Shown in pieces: positions 50,924 to 59,054 of a stretch of 64,000 bases of DNA (positions are counted from its first letter, which is position 1; every line of letters starts with the position of its first letter). The position numbers were made by a program, and so were the translations under genes. The notes beneath the pieces are model-generated. The model did not search any database and was not told the DNA's origin. It was given only the letters and a program-made list of their open reading frames with translations. Origin of the DNA: Microthrixaceae bacterium (GTDB lineage: Bacteria; Actinomycetota; Acidimicrobiia; Acidimicrobiales; Microtrichaceae); NCBI GenBank assembly GCA_023958095.1, contig JAMLGJ010000004.1, positions 62,001 to 126,000 on the forward strand. Direction: 5' to 3'.

Positions 50924-51673
50924 ATGCCGGAGCAACCCACTCCCGCGCGAGGCCCTTCGGGGACGGACGTGCCCGGCGCCACGGAACCCACCGCGGTCAT
51001 CGTGCCCATGAAGTCCTTCGCGCTCGCCAAGTCCCGCCTGGCAGGGGTGCTGGACCCTTCACAGAGGTCGGCCCTGGCACGCTGGATGGCCGAGCGCGTC
51101 CTGGCTGCGACAGGAACGCTGCCGACGATGGTCGTCTGCGACGACCCCGAGGTCGCCGACTTCGCCACGGCCCACGGAGCTCGAACGGTCTGGACCCCCG
51201 GCAAGGGTCTCAACGCAGCGCTGGCCTCGGCCGTCAGGACCGCTGCGGGCGATGGCCATCCACGCGTGGTGCTCGCAGCGGGCGACCTCCCCTTCGCCCA
51301 CCACCTGGACGACCTGGCGGGCCTCGTGCAGGCTCCGGTGCCGCAGGACGCCGTCCTCGTGGTGCCCGACCGCCACCTGGAGGGGACCAACGTCGTGTCG
51401 TTCCCCAGCGGGGCGCCGTTGCGCCTGGCGTTCGGCCCCGACTCCTACCGGCGGCACCTGCAGGGGGCGGAGCGTACGCAGTTGCCCGTGGTGGAGATCC
51501 ACGACGAAGCGCTGGGCTGGGACGTCGACACCCCCGCGGACCTGCAACCACCGCGACACCTGGGCGCGCTGCCCCTCGCGCCCGCACCTGCGCCGAGTGG
51601 CCCCCGGGCCGACTCCCCGGAGTGTGCCGACGCCACGGTGGACGAGTGCGTCACGAAGGAACGCTGCCGGTGA
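50924..51673 (+). CDS. cofC: 2-phospholactate/phosphoenolpyruvate guanylyltransferase (CofC/FbiD)
   Basis: A 249-residue nucleotidyltransferase of coenzyme F420 synthesis. The nucleotide loop is AVIVPMKSFALAKSRLAGVLDPSQR; DDPEVADFA, LNAALASAV, LAAGDLPF (metal-binding Asp) and GTNVVSF with LAFGPDSYRRH follow in the family order. It loads GMP on 2-phospholactate or, in mycobacterial FbiD, phosphoenolpyruvate. Two LLM-type F420 enzymes in this window are likely users. The next gene overlaps by four bases (GTGA). The first 23 residues are a Pro/Thr-rich extension. Confidence 0.92.
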   Translation: MPEQPTPARGPSGTDVPGATEPTAVIVPMKSFALAKSRLAGVLDPSQRSALARWMAERVLAATGTLPTMVVCDDPEVADFATAHGARTVWTPGKGLNAALASAVRTAAGDGHPRVVLAAGDLPFAHHLDDLAGLVQAPVPQDAVLVVPDRHLEGTNVVSFPSGAPLRLAFGPDSYRRHLQGAERTQLPVVEIHDEALGWDVDTPADLQPPRHLGALPLAPAPAPSGPRADSPECADATVDECVTKERCR

Positions 51674-52455
51674 GTGCGCACGGCGGGGAACCCCTCGCCA
51701 CCCCCGAGGGACCCGGCATCCCCGTGCCCGGCAGCGCCCTGGTGATCGCTGCACACCCCGACGACGCAGAGTTCCAGTGCGGCGCCACGCTCGCTTCGTT
51801 CGCACGCCAGGGATGCGAGGTGCACCACCTGGTGCTCACCGACGGTTCCAAGGGCACATGGGATCCGGACTGTGACCGCATCGCCCTCGTGGAACGCCGA
51901 CGCGACGAACAGCGCGAGGCGGCCCGCCGGCTCGGAGCCGGTGGCGAGGTCCTGTTCCTGGATCGGGTCGACGGCGAACTCGCTGCCGACGACGTGACGG
52001 TGGGCGAGGTCGCCGCGGTCATCCGACGCCTCCGCCCGCGGGTCGTGCTCTCGCACGACCCCTGGCGCCGCTACCGGCTGCATCCCGACCACGAGGTGGC
52101 CGGCCGGGTGGCGGTACGAGCGGTCGTGGCCGCGAGGGATCCCTTCTTCTACCCCGACCAGCTCGGCGCCGGACTGCACACCCACCGTCCGGACACGCTG
52201 TTGCTCTTCGAGCCCGACGAGGTCAACCACCTCCAGGTCGTCTCGGAGGCCGACCTGCAGGCGAAGCTGTCCGCCCTGGAGGCCCACGAGAGCCAGCTCG
52301 AGACGACCCACTTCTACCGGCTCGACGAACCGGGGTCCCGCGCCCTGGCCCTGGAGCAGTTCCGCTCCCGCGAGAGAGCCCGCCTGAGCGAGGTGGAAGG
52401 CGCCCCCGGTGGCGGCCTCGTGGAGGTCTTCCACCTGCTCGCCGAACAGCTCTGA
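51670..52455 (+). CDS. PIG-L/LmbE-family deacetylase
   Basis: A 261-residue zinc deacetylase. Metal ligands are in IAAHPDDAEFQCGATLA and in the HPDH of RYRLHPDHEVAG; VLTDGSKGTWDPD is the family loop. It differs from Mca (no SSKGA), and the substrate may be an N-acetyl sugar conjugate other than mycothiol. GTG start inside the cofC stop (GTGA) makes it co-translated with the F420 gene, a linkage worth noting. It runs convergent with the PknH-like sensor gene. Confidence 0.88.
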   Translation: MSAHGGEPLATPEGPGIPVPGSALVIAAHPDDAEFQCGATLASFARQGCEVHHLVLTDGSKGTWDPDCDRIALVERRRDEQREAARRLGAGGEVLFLDRVDGELAADDVTVGEVAAVIRRLRPRVVLSHDPWRRYRLHPDHEVAGRVAVRAVVAARDPFFYPDQLGAGLHTHRPDTLLLFEPDEVNHLQVVSEADLQAKLSALEAHESQLETTHFYRLDEPGSRALALEQFRSRERARLSEVEGAPGGGLVEVFHLLAEQL

Positions 52456-52523
52456 ACCGTGGGTGCAGGGGTGGGGGGGTGCCGTCCGCGCTCGGGGGAC
52501 CACCGCCAGCTGGGTGCGACCGC

Positions 52524-53435
52524 TCAGTTGCCCCCGGTCTCGTCGGCTGCCCCGGTCGGGGAGTCGCCGGACCCCGCAGTCGGCTCGGATCCGCTGCCGG
52601 CGCCGTCCTGTGCGTCCGGGTCCGCCTCGTCGGTTCCCTCGCGTTCGGCGGGGTCGACCCCACCGGGAGCGAACTCGGCGGGGGCGACCCGCTCCAGCAC
52701 GGAACGCTCGACCTCACCCAGGAACCCGTCCGGGGAGGGTGTCGGTGCCAGGTACTGGATCGCGATGATGACGTCGCCCACGACCATCATCGACCAGTCC
52801 TGCACGCCGGTGGGTGACTGGAACCTGCGGCCCACGTGGTCGGTCACCGGCGGGTCACGGTCGATCTCGCGCGAGGTGACCCTGGTCCGCTGGCCGGCAT
52901 CGGTGCGGTAGAAGGTGTCGCACTCCTCGAGCTCGTCGGCCACCTCCTCGATGTACTGCTCCGCGTCGCTCCAACGGGTCACCCGTAGGGCCTGGGAGAT
53001 GATCCGCGCGCTGTTGGTGTCGTCGGCCCAGACCGCGACCTCCTTGGCCGACAGCGGCGTGGGGGTGTCGATCTCGGTGCCGCACACCGGGGCACCCAGC
53101 ACGCCGAACACACCCAGTGCCTCGTCACCGGGCACCCATCCGGGGCCGAGGTCGCCCTCGGCCACGAGGGCGGCCTCGACGTCCACGGTCCCCGCGAGGG
53201 ATGCCTGGTCCAGGGAGATCGCCGAGGAGGCCTCGTAGTCCACGTACCTCAGGGGGAAGCCGAGCGCGTAGCCGACTCCCATGCCGAACATCGCGACCAC
53301 GGCTGCCAGGAGCAGCACGCGCGAGCCCTGGTTGCCGGCACGCCGCAACCAACGGCGGACCCTTCCCGAGCCATTCCGTGGCCGCCGGCCGGCTGCCGGG
53401 TCGCCGGGGTCCCCGGCGGTGTCGTCATCGGCCAA
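52524..53435 (-). CDS. Membrane-anchored PknH-like extracellular sensor-domain protein
   Basis: A 303-residue protein. It has a short basic cytosolic N-terminus, one transmembrane helix (about residues 39-60, VLLLAAVVAMFGMGVGYALGF), then an outside domain with GDLGPGWVPG, APVCGTE and LEECDTF. These are the marks of the PknH-type sensor fold, including its conserved cysteines. A 50-residue acidic Gly/Asp/Ser tail ends the protein. There is no kinase domain. The start is TTG 53435, which overlaps the metG stop by 11 bases. Confidence 0.6.
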   Translation of the reverse strand: MADDDTAGDPGDPAAGRRPRNGSGRVRRWLRRAGNQGSRVLLLAAVVAMFGMGVGYALGFPLRYVDYEASSAISLDQASLAGTVDVEAALVAEGDLGPGWVPGDEALGVFGVLGAPVCGTEIDTPTPLSAKEVAVWADDTNSARIISQALRVTRWSDAEQYIEEVADELEECDTFYRTDAGQRTRVTSREIDRDPPVTDHVGRRFQSPTGVQDWSMMVVGDVIIAIQYLAPTPSPDGFLGEVERSVLERVAPAEFAPGGVDPAEREGTDEADPDAQDGAGSGSEPTAGSGDSPTGAADETGGN

Positions 53436-55161
53436 GGTCGTCCCCTCCCCCGAATCGATCCTCCCAGGCCGCCAGGTCCTCGGAGCTCAGTTTCGTGAAC
53501 AACAGCCCGGGCGGGCTGAAACGGTCCCCGGGGGCCAACGACCCGCGGGCGTCGTCCACCAGTGTCGCGTCCAGCGTGAACCCGGTGTGCGCGGCATCCG
53601 GGAATGCTTCCGCCAGGCGCCGGGATGCCTCGGGTACGAACGGCTCGGAGGCGACCGCGTGCAGCAGTGCCAGTCTCAGTGCGTTGCGGAGTATGCACGC
53701 CGCACCGCCGGGGTCCTCCTTGACCACCCGCCACGGCTCGCGTTCCTCGAGGTAGACGTTGCCCTCCGCCCACAGCGCCCGCAGGGCTGCCGCCGAGCGA
53801 CGGAACTGCAGTTGGTCCAGCGCGTCGGTGTAGTCCCGGAGCCGCTCGCCGACGCGCTCCCAGAGCAGATCCTCCGCAGCCCCGTCGGGATCACCGTCGG
53901 GCACCACCTCCCCGAAGTGGCGCACCACCTGGGTGGCGGTGCGGTTCACGAAGTTCCCGAAGGTGCCCACCAGGTCCTTGTTCACCGCATCACCGAAGAG
54001 CTCCCAGGTGAAGCTCGCATCGTCCGATTCCGGCGCATTGGCCATCAGGTACCAGCGCCAGTAGTCGCCGGGCAGCAACTCGAGGGCGTCGGACATGAAC
54101 ACGCCACGTCCCTCCGAGGTGGAGAACTTCCCTCCGTAGTAGGTGAGCCAGTTGAAAGACTTGAGGCGGTCCACGAGCAACCAGTCCTCGCCCGAACCGA
54201 GCAGGGTGGCGGGGAACGACAGGGTGTGGAACGGGACGTTGTCCTTGCCCATGAACTGGGTGTAGGTGACCTCGTCGGCACCCGCACCGGTCCGCCACCA
54301 GCGGTCGAAGGCGGCCCGGGGATCGTCGCCGCCGAGGCCCGCGTCGGCCCATTCCCTGGTGGCCCCCAGGTAGCCGATCGGAGCGTCGAACCAGACGTAC
54401 CAGACCTTGCCCGCGGCCTCCGGGAAGTCGTCGGGGTCGACCGGGATGCCCCAGGACAGGTCGCGGGTGATCCCGCGGTCCTCGAGGCCCTCGTCGAGCC
54501 ACTTGTAGGCGATCGAGCGCGTCAGGTTGGGCCAGTCCGACTTGGAGTCCACCCACTTCCGCAGCCGGTCGGCCAGCTTCGACTGCAACAGGAACACGTG
54601 CGCGGAGTCGCGCACCTCGAGCTCGGTCGAGCCGGACAGCGCCGAACGGGGCTCGAGCAGGTCGGTGGGGTCGAGCTGCTTGCCGCAGTTCTCGCACTGG
54701 TCGCCGCGTGCCCGGTCGTAGCCGCAGTTCGGGCAGGTGCCGATCACGTAGCGGTCGGGCAGGAAGCGACCGTCGGCCACCGAGTAGACCTGCGAGGTGG
54801 TGCGTGTCTCAGTGTAGCCCTCCGCCTTGAGGCGCCGGGCCAGGTGCGCCGTCAGCTCGTGGTTCTGCGGGGAGGAGGTCCGCCCGAACCAGTCCCAGCT
54901 GAGCCCGAAGCGCTCCCCGAGCTCACGCTGGGTCTCGTGGTGGCGGGCGCAGTACTCCGCGACGTCCATGTCCTCGGCCAGGGCTCCGAGCTCCGCGGGA
55001 GTGCCGTGCTCGTCGGTTGCGCAGATCGCGAGCACCTCGTGGCCCGCCGAGCGGAGGTAGCGGGCGTACACGTCCGCGGGGAGCATCGACCCGACCAGGT
55101 TTCCCAGGTGCTTCACGCCGTTTATGTACGGCAGCGCGCTGGTGATCAGGTGTCGGGCCAC
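53425..55161 (-). CDS. metG: Methionyl-tRNA synthetase
   Basis: A 578-residue class I synthetase, short form without the C-terminal tRNA-binding domain. HIGH-type motif: SALPYINGVKHLGNLVGS. Zinc knuckle: GTCPNCGYDRARGDQCENCGK. The KMSKS-type loop reads GGKFSTSEGRGVFM, a KFSTS variant. It charges tRNA(Met). The GTG at 55161 has GAGGAG 5 bases upstream. Upstream reading frame runs antisense through the exonuclease gene and is not real. Confidence 0.95.
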   Translation of the reverse strand: MARHLITSALPYINGVKHLGNLVGSMLPADVYARYLRSAGHEVLAICATDEHGTPAELGALAEDMDVAEYCARHHETQRELGERFGLSWDWFGRTSSPQNHELTAHLARRLKAEGYTETRTTSQVYSVADGRFLPDRYVIGTCPNCGYDRARGDQCENCGKQLDPTDLLEPRSALSGSTELEVRDSAHVFLLQSKLADRLRKWVDSKSDWPNLTRSIAYKWLDEGLEDRGITRDLSWGIPVDPDDFPEAAGKVWYVWFDAPIGYLGATREWADAGLGGDDPRAAFDRWWRTGAGADEVTYTQFMGKDNVPFHTLSFPATLLGSGEDWLLVDRLKSFNWLTYYGGKFSTSEGRGVFMSDALELLPGDYWRWYLMANAPESDDASFTWELFGDAVNKDLVGTFGNFVNRTATQVVRHFGEVVPDGDPDGAAEDLLWERVGERLRDYTDALDQLQFRRSAAALRALWAEGNVYLEEREPWRVVKEDPGGAACILRNALRLALLHAVASEPFVPEASRRLAEAFPDAAHTGFTLDATLVDDARGSLAPGDRFSPPGLLFTKLSSEDLAAWEDRFGGGDDLGR

Positions 55162-55272
55162 GTCGCTCCTCGGGGTTCGCTCGGCGCAGGGGATCGCCGC
55201 CGGTCGGGCCGGGTCGATCCGTTGGGACACCCGATCGTACCGGCGGGCACCGGCGCGGTCGCACCCCACCCC

Positions 55273-55278
55273 TACGAT
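55273..55278 (+). promoter_or_regulatory. Leaderless -10 box of the exonuclease gene
   Basis: TACGAT, 6-base spacer, ATG at 55285. Confidence 0.6.
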
Positions 55279-55284
55279 GCCCAC

Positions 55285-56073
55285 ATGGGCTTCCCCGCTC
55301 TCGATGCCCCGACCCCGACGCTTGCACCACCGGTCGCCCCGACCGAGTTGCCCCTGGTGGGCTTCGACATCGAGACCGACACCACCCACGGCGGCCTCGA
55401 CCCGGAGACCTCCTCGGTGGTGGCGGCCGCCATCGCCCCCCACGTCGCCCCGGCCCGGCTGGCGGGGAGCACGCCGGAGCAGCGCGCGCTCCCCACTGCC
55501 GACACCGCCTGCGAAGGGGCCGGGTTCCTCGAGCCCGAGGTGTTCCTCGGCGACGAGGCGGACCTGCTCGAGCACGTCGACCAGCGGATCGCAGCGCTGG
55601 GTCCCGCGATCCTGGTGACCTGGAACGGCGCGCGCTTCGACCTGCCCTTCGTGGCCCACCGGGCTGCGGTGCTCGGGATCGAGCTCGGGCTGCGCCTCGG
55701 CGGCGACGCCGGCAGCGGGGAGCACGGCGGACCGGCACGCTGGCGCTGGCACCAGATGGTCCACCTCGACGGGTACCGCCTCTACCGGGGCGACGTGGGG
55801 CGCACCTTCGGGCTGTCCTGCGCACTCAAGTCGCTCGCCCGCCTCACCGGCATTCGGGCCGTCGAGCTGGACCGCAGCCGCCTGCACACCTTCAGCGAGG
55901 CGGAGGTGACCGAGTACGTTGCCTCCGATGCGCGAGTGGCGGTCGAACTCGTCCTGCGGAGGCTACCCACGGCGCTGTGGGCAGCCGACTGGGCGGCAAT
56001 GCGCCGGCAACCCGGTTTTGGCCCCCCGGAAACCCTTCGGCAATCCGGGTTCACCCGAACCGCGCGAGACTGA
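55285..56073 (+). CDS. 3'-5' exonuclease-like (RNase H fold) protein
   Basis: A 262-residue DnaQ/PolB-exonuclease-type protein. Motif I is LVGFDIETDTT (D and E metal ligands), motif II VTWNGARFDLPFVAHRAAVLG, and motif III is YVASDARVAVEL with the final Asp. The internal segment HQMVHLDGYRLYRGDVGR resembles archaeal/bacterial PolB-like exonuclease proteins. It probably trims DNA or RNA 3' ends; no polymerase is attached. The ATG at 55285 is set by a promoter, and a longer reading frame overlapping metG is an antisense artefact. Confidence 0.82.
   Translation: MGFPALDAPTPTLAPPVAPTELPLVGFDIETDTTHGGLDPETSSVVAAAIAPHVAPARLAGSTPEQRALPTADTACEGAGFLEPEVFLGDEADLLEHVDQRIAALGPAILVTWNGARFDLPFVAHRAAVLGIELGLRLGGDAGSGEHGGPARWRWHQMVHLDGYRLYRGDVGRTFGLSCALKSLARLTGIRAVELDRSRLHTFSEAEVTEYVASDARVAVELVLRRLPTALWAADWAAMRRQPGFGPPETLRQSGFTRTARD
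56066..56071 (+). promoter_or_regulatory. Possible leaderless -10 box before the ABC operon
   Basis: GAGACT (one mismatch to the (T/C)ANNNT pattern), 6-base spacer, ATG of a 12-codon ORF at 56078. Confidence 0.35.
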
Positions 56074-56077
56074 CCCG

Positions 56078-56116
56078 ATGCCGGCGATCCGTCAAGGGGT
56101 GGGTGCACGACCGTGA
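56078..56116 (+). CDS. Possible 12-residue leader peptide coupled to the ABC ATPase
   Basis: ATG followed by eleven codons (MPAIRQGVGARP) and TGA at 56114-56116. The stop overlaps the GTG start of the ATPase gene at 56113 (GTGA), and a -10-like box is 6 bases upstream of the ATG. If transcribed leaderless, ribosomes would finish this ORF exactly at the ATPase start. No homologue can be claimed for so short a peptide; it may be chance. Confidence 0.3.
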   Translation: MPAIRQGVGARP

Positions 56117-57231
56117 GTGCTGTGACGTTCGATGAGGTGACCAAGGCGTTCGGGGAGACCGTCGCCGTGGAGAACATGAGCCTCGAGGTGATCGATGGCG
56201 AGTTCATGGTCCTGTTGGGGCCCTCCGGATGCGGCAAGTCGACCGCCCTGAGGATGATCGCAGGCCTCGAGGAGGTCACCTCCGGAATGCTCTCGATCGG
56301 CAACCAGGTGGTGAACGACATCCCGCCGCGCGAGCGCGACATCGCCATGGTGTTCCAGAGCTACGCGCTCTACCCGCACATGACGGTCCGCAAGAACATC
56401 GAGTCCCCACTGGTCGCCAACAAGAGGACCCGCCTCGCCCCCGCCGAACGCGAACAACGCGTGCACGAGGCCGCCGAGATCCTCGGGCTGACCGAGTACA
56501 TGGACCGCAAGCCCGGAGAGCTCTCCGGGGGCCAGCGCCAACGTGTGGCACTCGCGCGTGCCATCGTGCGCCGCCCCCAGGTGTTCCTCATGGACGAACC
56601 CCTGTCCAACCTGGACGCGAAGCTGCGCACCCAGACCCGCCTCGAGCTCGTCGAACTGCACCGACGCCTCGGCACGACCTTCGTCTACGTGACCCACGAC
56701 CAGGTCGAGGCGATGACGATGGCCGACCGCATCGCGATCATCAGCGACGGCCGTGTGCAGCAGGTCGGCCGGCCCCAGGAGGTCTACGACCGACCCGAGA
56801 ACCTCTTCGTGGCCCAGTTCATCGGCAGCCCGCCGATGAACACGATCTCCGGCACGCTCACCACCGGCTCCTCGGGCCGCACCGTGCAGACCGCCGTCGG
56901 CAGCTTCGCGGTGTCCGACGGCACCGGGGCGCCCGACGGGACCCCGGTCGTTGCAGCCGTGAGGCCCGAGCACATGGCCGTGGCCACCACCGACGGAGCG
57001 GGCCTGTCGGGCACGGTTGAGAACATCGAGATGCTCGGCCACGAGCGTCACCTGCTGGCCCGGGTGGACGACCGGGTGATGGTGGCACGCCTCGGCCCCG
57101 AGGACCCCTCCCCAGCGATCCACGACCGGGTCGCGCTCACCGTGGACCCCGACCGGGCACACCTCTTCGACGCAGCCACGACCAGGCGACTGGACGACTC
57201 CGCGGTCGCCGCACCGGGGAACGCCCGGTGA
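56113..57231 (+). CDS. ABC transporter ATP-binding protein (UgpC/MsmK-type)
   Basis: A 372-residue import ATPase. Walker A is GPSGCGKST, Q-loop is in FQSYALYPHM, signature LSGGQRQR, Walker B and D-loop in FLMDEPLSNLD, and the switch His in VTHDQVEAM. The C-terminal third is the TOBE/MOI regulatory domain (GSPPMNTISG, AVRPEHM). This type energises sugar and glycerol-phosphate importers. It is the first gene of a four-gene transporter operon and overlaps the permease by four bases (GTGA). Confidence 0.95.
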   Translation: MSAVTFDEVTKAFGETVAVENMSLEVIDGEFMVLLGPSGCGKSTALRMIAGLEEVTSGMLSIGNQVVNDIPPRERDIAMVFQSYALYPHMTVRKNIESPLVANKRTRLAPAEREQRVHEAAEILGLTEYMDRKPGELSGGQRQRVALARAIVRRPQVFLMDEPLSNLDAKLRTQTRLELVELHRRLGTTFVYVTHDQVEAMTMADRIAIISDGRVQQVGRPQEVYDRPENLFVAQFIGSPPMNTISGTLTTGSSGRTVQTAVGSFAVSDGTGAPDGTPVVAAVRPEHMAVATTDGAGLSGTVENIEMLGHERHLLARVDDRVMVARLGPEDPSPAIHDRVALTVDPDRAHLFDAATTRRLDDSAVAAPGNAR

Positions 57232-58133
57232 CCACGACCCTCGGGGGCGCACCCGACCGGGCGCCCAAGCGGACCTCCCAGAAGGTGCGCGAAGGCCTGC
57301 TGGGGTGGCTCTTCCTGCTGCCGGCACTGGCGGTCTTCGTCGCCTTCTTCTACTACCCGCTGTACCTGCTGGTCGACATGTCGCTGCACCGCGAGAACCG
57401 GTTCGGCATCGGCGACCCGCCCTATGTCGGACCGTCTCAGATCGTCGACACCCTCACCGGCAGCGACTTCATCGAGGGCCTCACGAACTCGGGGCTGTAC
57501 ATGGTCTACACGGTGCCCCTCGGGCTCGTGCTGGGCGTCCTGCTCGCGGTCGCGGCCAACCGGCGACTCCGCGGGATCCGCGTGTTCCAGACGATCTTCT
57601 CCTCCACGGTGGCCACGTCGGTCGCCGTCGCCTCGGTGATCTTCTTCACGCTGGTGAACCCCGAGGTGGGCTACTTCAAGGACGTGTCCTGGCTCAGCCT
57701 CGACAACCCCGACTGGGCGCTGTTCTCGGTCAGCCTGTCCTCGGTGTGGCAGAACCTGGGACTCACCTTCATCATCGTGCTCGCAGCCCTGCAGGCGATA
57801 CCCGCGGAGATGGAGGAGGCCTCCGCCCTCGACGGCTACGGACCCCTGCGCCACTTCTGGCAGATCACGGTGCCCCTCATCAGCCCCGCGCTGTTGTTCC
57901 TCGCCGTGGTTCTGGTGGTGCACGCCCTGCAGGCCTACGCCCAGATCGAGCTGCTCACCAACGGCGGGCCCGGTACCGCCACCGAGACCCTGCTCTACAA
58001 GATCGCGGACCCCCAGGGCATCCGTTCCATCGGCACCAAGGCCTCGATGTCGCTGGGTCTGTTCGTGCTCACCGCCGTGGTGGCCGCCGCCCAGTACGGG
58101 CTCCTCTCGAAGCGGGTGCACTATGGCGACTGA
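57228..58133 (+). CDS. ABC transporter permease (UgpA/MalF-type)
   Basis: A 301-residue permease with six membrane segments. The first is GLLGWLFLLPALAVFVAFF, and the EAA loop reads EEASALDGYGPLRHFWQITVPLISPAL, the contact with the ATPase. Paired with the next permease it forms the heterodimeric channel for a carbohydrate-type solute. GTG start inside the ATPase stop. Confidence 0.93.
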   Translation: MTTTLGGAPDRAPKRTSQKVREGLLGWLFLLPALAVFVAFFYYPLYLLVDMSLHRENRFGIGDPPYVGPSQIVDTLTGSDFIEGLTNSGLYMVYTVPLGLVLGVLLAVAANRRLRGIRVFQTIFSSTVATSVAVASVIFFTLVNPEVGYFKDVSWLSLDNPDWALFSVSLSSVWQNLGLTFIIVLAALQAIPAEMEEASALDGYGPLRHFWQITVPLISPALLFLAVVLVVHALQAYAQIELLTNGGPGTATETLLYKIADPQGIRSIGTKASMSLGLFVLTAVVAAAQYGLLSKRVHYGD

Positions 58134-58980
58134 GGCGATGACCCTCGGCGAGGGCCACCTGCGCCGCAGGTTCGCGACCTTCGGCTGGTACACCACCCTG
58201 GTCGCGCTGTCGGTGGTGATCCTGTTCCCGATCTACATGCTGGTGCTGCGCGCCATCTCCTCACCCATTGCGTTCATCAACGCCGGCCAGCCGCTCCGGC
58301 TCGTGGACCCGGAGTGGGACATCTTCTCGAGGGCATGGAACGACGCGGGGCTGGCACGGGCGATGCTCATCAGCGTGGTCGTCACCGCCGTGATCATGGT
58401 CGGGCAGTTCCTCACCTCGGTCATGGCGGCCTACGCCTTCGCGTTCCTCGAGTTCCCGTTCAAGCGGCTCATGTTCGCGGTGGTGATCGGAACCCTGTTG
58501 TTGCCGATCGAGGTCACCCTCATCGCCAACGTGCGCACGATCCGCGACCTCGGCTGGTTGAACTCCGTGCAGGGTCTGTCGGTTCCGTTCCTCGCCACGG
58601 CGCTCGGCATCTTCCTGATACGACAGGGGTTCATGGCGGTGCCACGGGAGCTGCGCGACGCCGCCACCCTGGACGGCTTCGGCCACCTCGGCTTCATGTT
58701 CAGGGTCGCGGTACCGCTGGCCAAGCCCGTGATCGGCTCGTTCCTCGTGATCTCGTTCCTCTCGGCGTGGAACCAGTACGTCTGGCCGCGCAATGCCACC
58801 GACGAGGGTGCCTGGCAGACCGTTCAGATCGCACTTCGCACCCTCACGACCACGCGTGTCGACGAGCTGAACCTCGCCTTCGCCGGCGCGATCATCGCGG
58901 CCCTGCCACTGGTGCTGCTGCTCATCTTCTTCCAACGTCAGATGGTCTCCGGGCTCACGGCCGGGGCCGTGAAGGGCTGA
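58123..58980 (+). CDS. ABC transporter permease (UgpE/MalG-type)
   Basis: A 285-residue permease, six membrane segments. The EAA loop is RELRDAATLDGFGHLGFMFRVAVPLAKP, and the C-terminal ILFFQRQMVSGLTAGAVKG ending is diagnostic of this subunit. The ATG overlaps the first permease by 11 bases. Confidence 0.94.
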   Translation: MATEAMTLGEGHLRRRFATFGWYTTLVALSVVILFPIYMLVLRAISSPIAFINAGQPLRLVDPEWDIFSRAWNDAGLARAMLISVVVTAVIMVGQFLTSVMAAYAFAFLEFPFKRLMFAVVIGTLLLPIEVTLIANVRTIRDLGWLNSVQGLSVPFLATALGIFLIRQGFMAVPRELRDAATLDGFGHLGFMFRVAVPLAKPVIGSFLVISFLSAWNQYVWPRNATDEGAWQTVQIALRTLTTTRVDELNLAFAGAIIAALPLVLLLIFFQRQMVSGLTAGAVKG

Positions 58981-59054
58981 GCCCCGCTGCTCACCCGCCT
59001 GCGAACGAAGTTCCACCACAACCCAGAACACCACCAAACACACCCGAGGTGACG

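Noticed and set aside
53281-55284. Long upstream extension of the exonuclease reading frame
   Set aside because: It runs antisense through metG; the promoter box at 55273 and motif I near the ATG place the start at 55285.
58314-59054. Upstream extension of the binding-protein frame
   Set aside because: Out-of-frame copy of the permease; the lipoprotein signal begins at 59055 behind GAGGTGACG.
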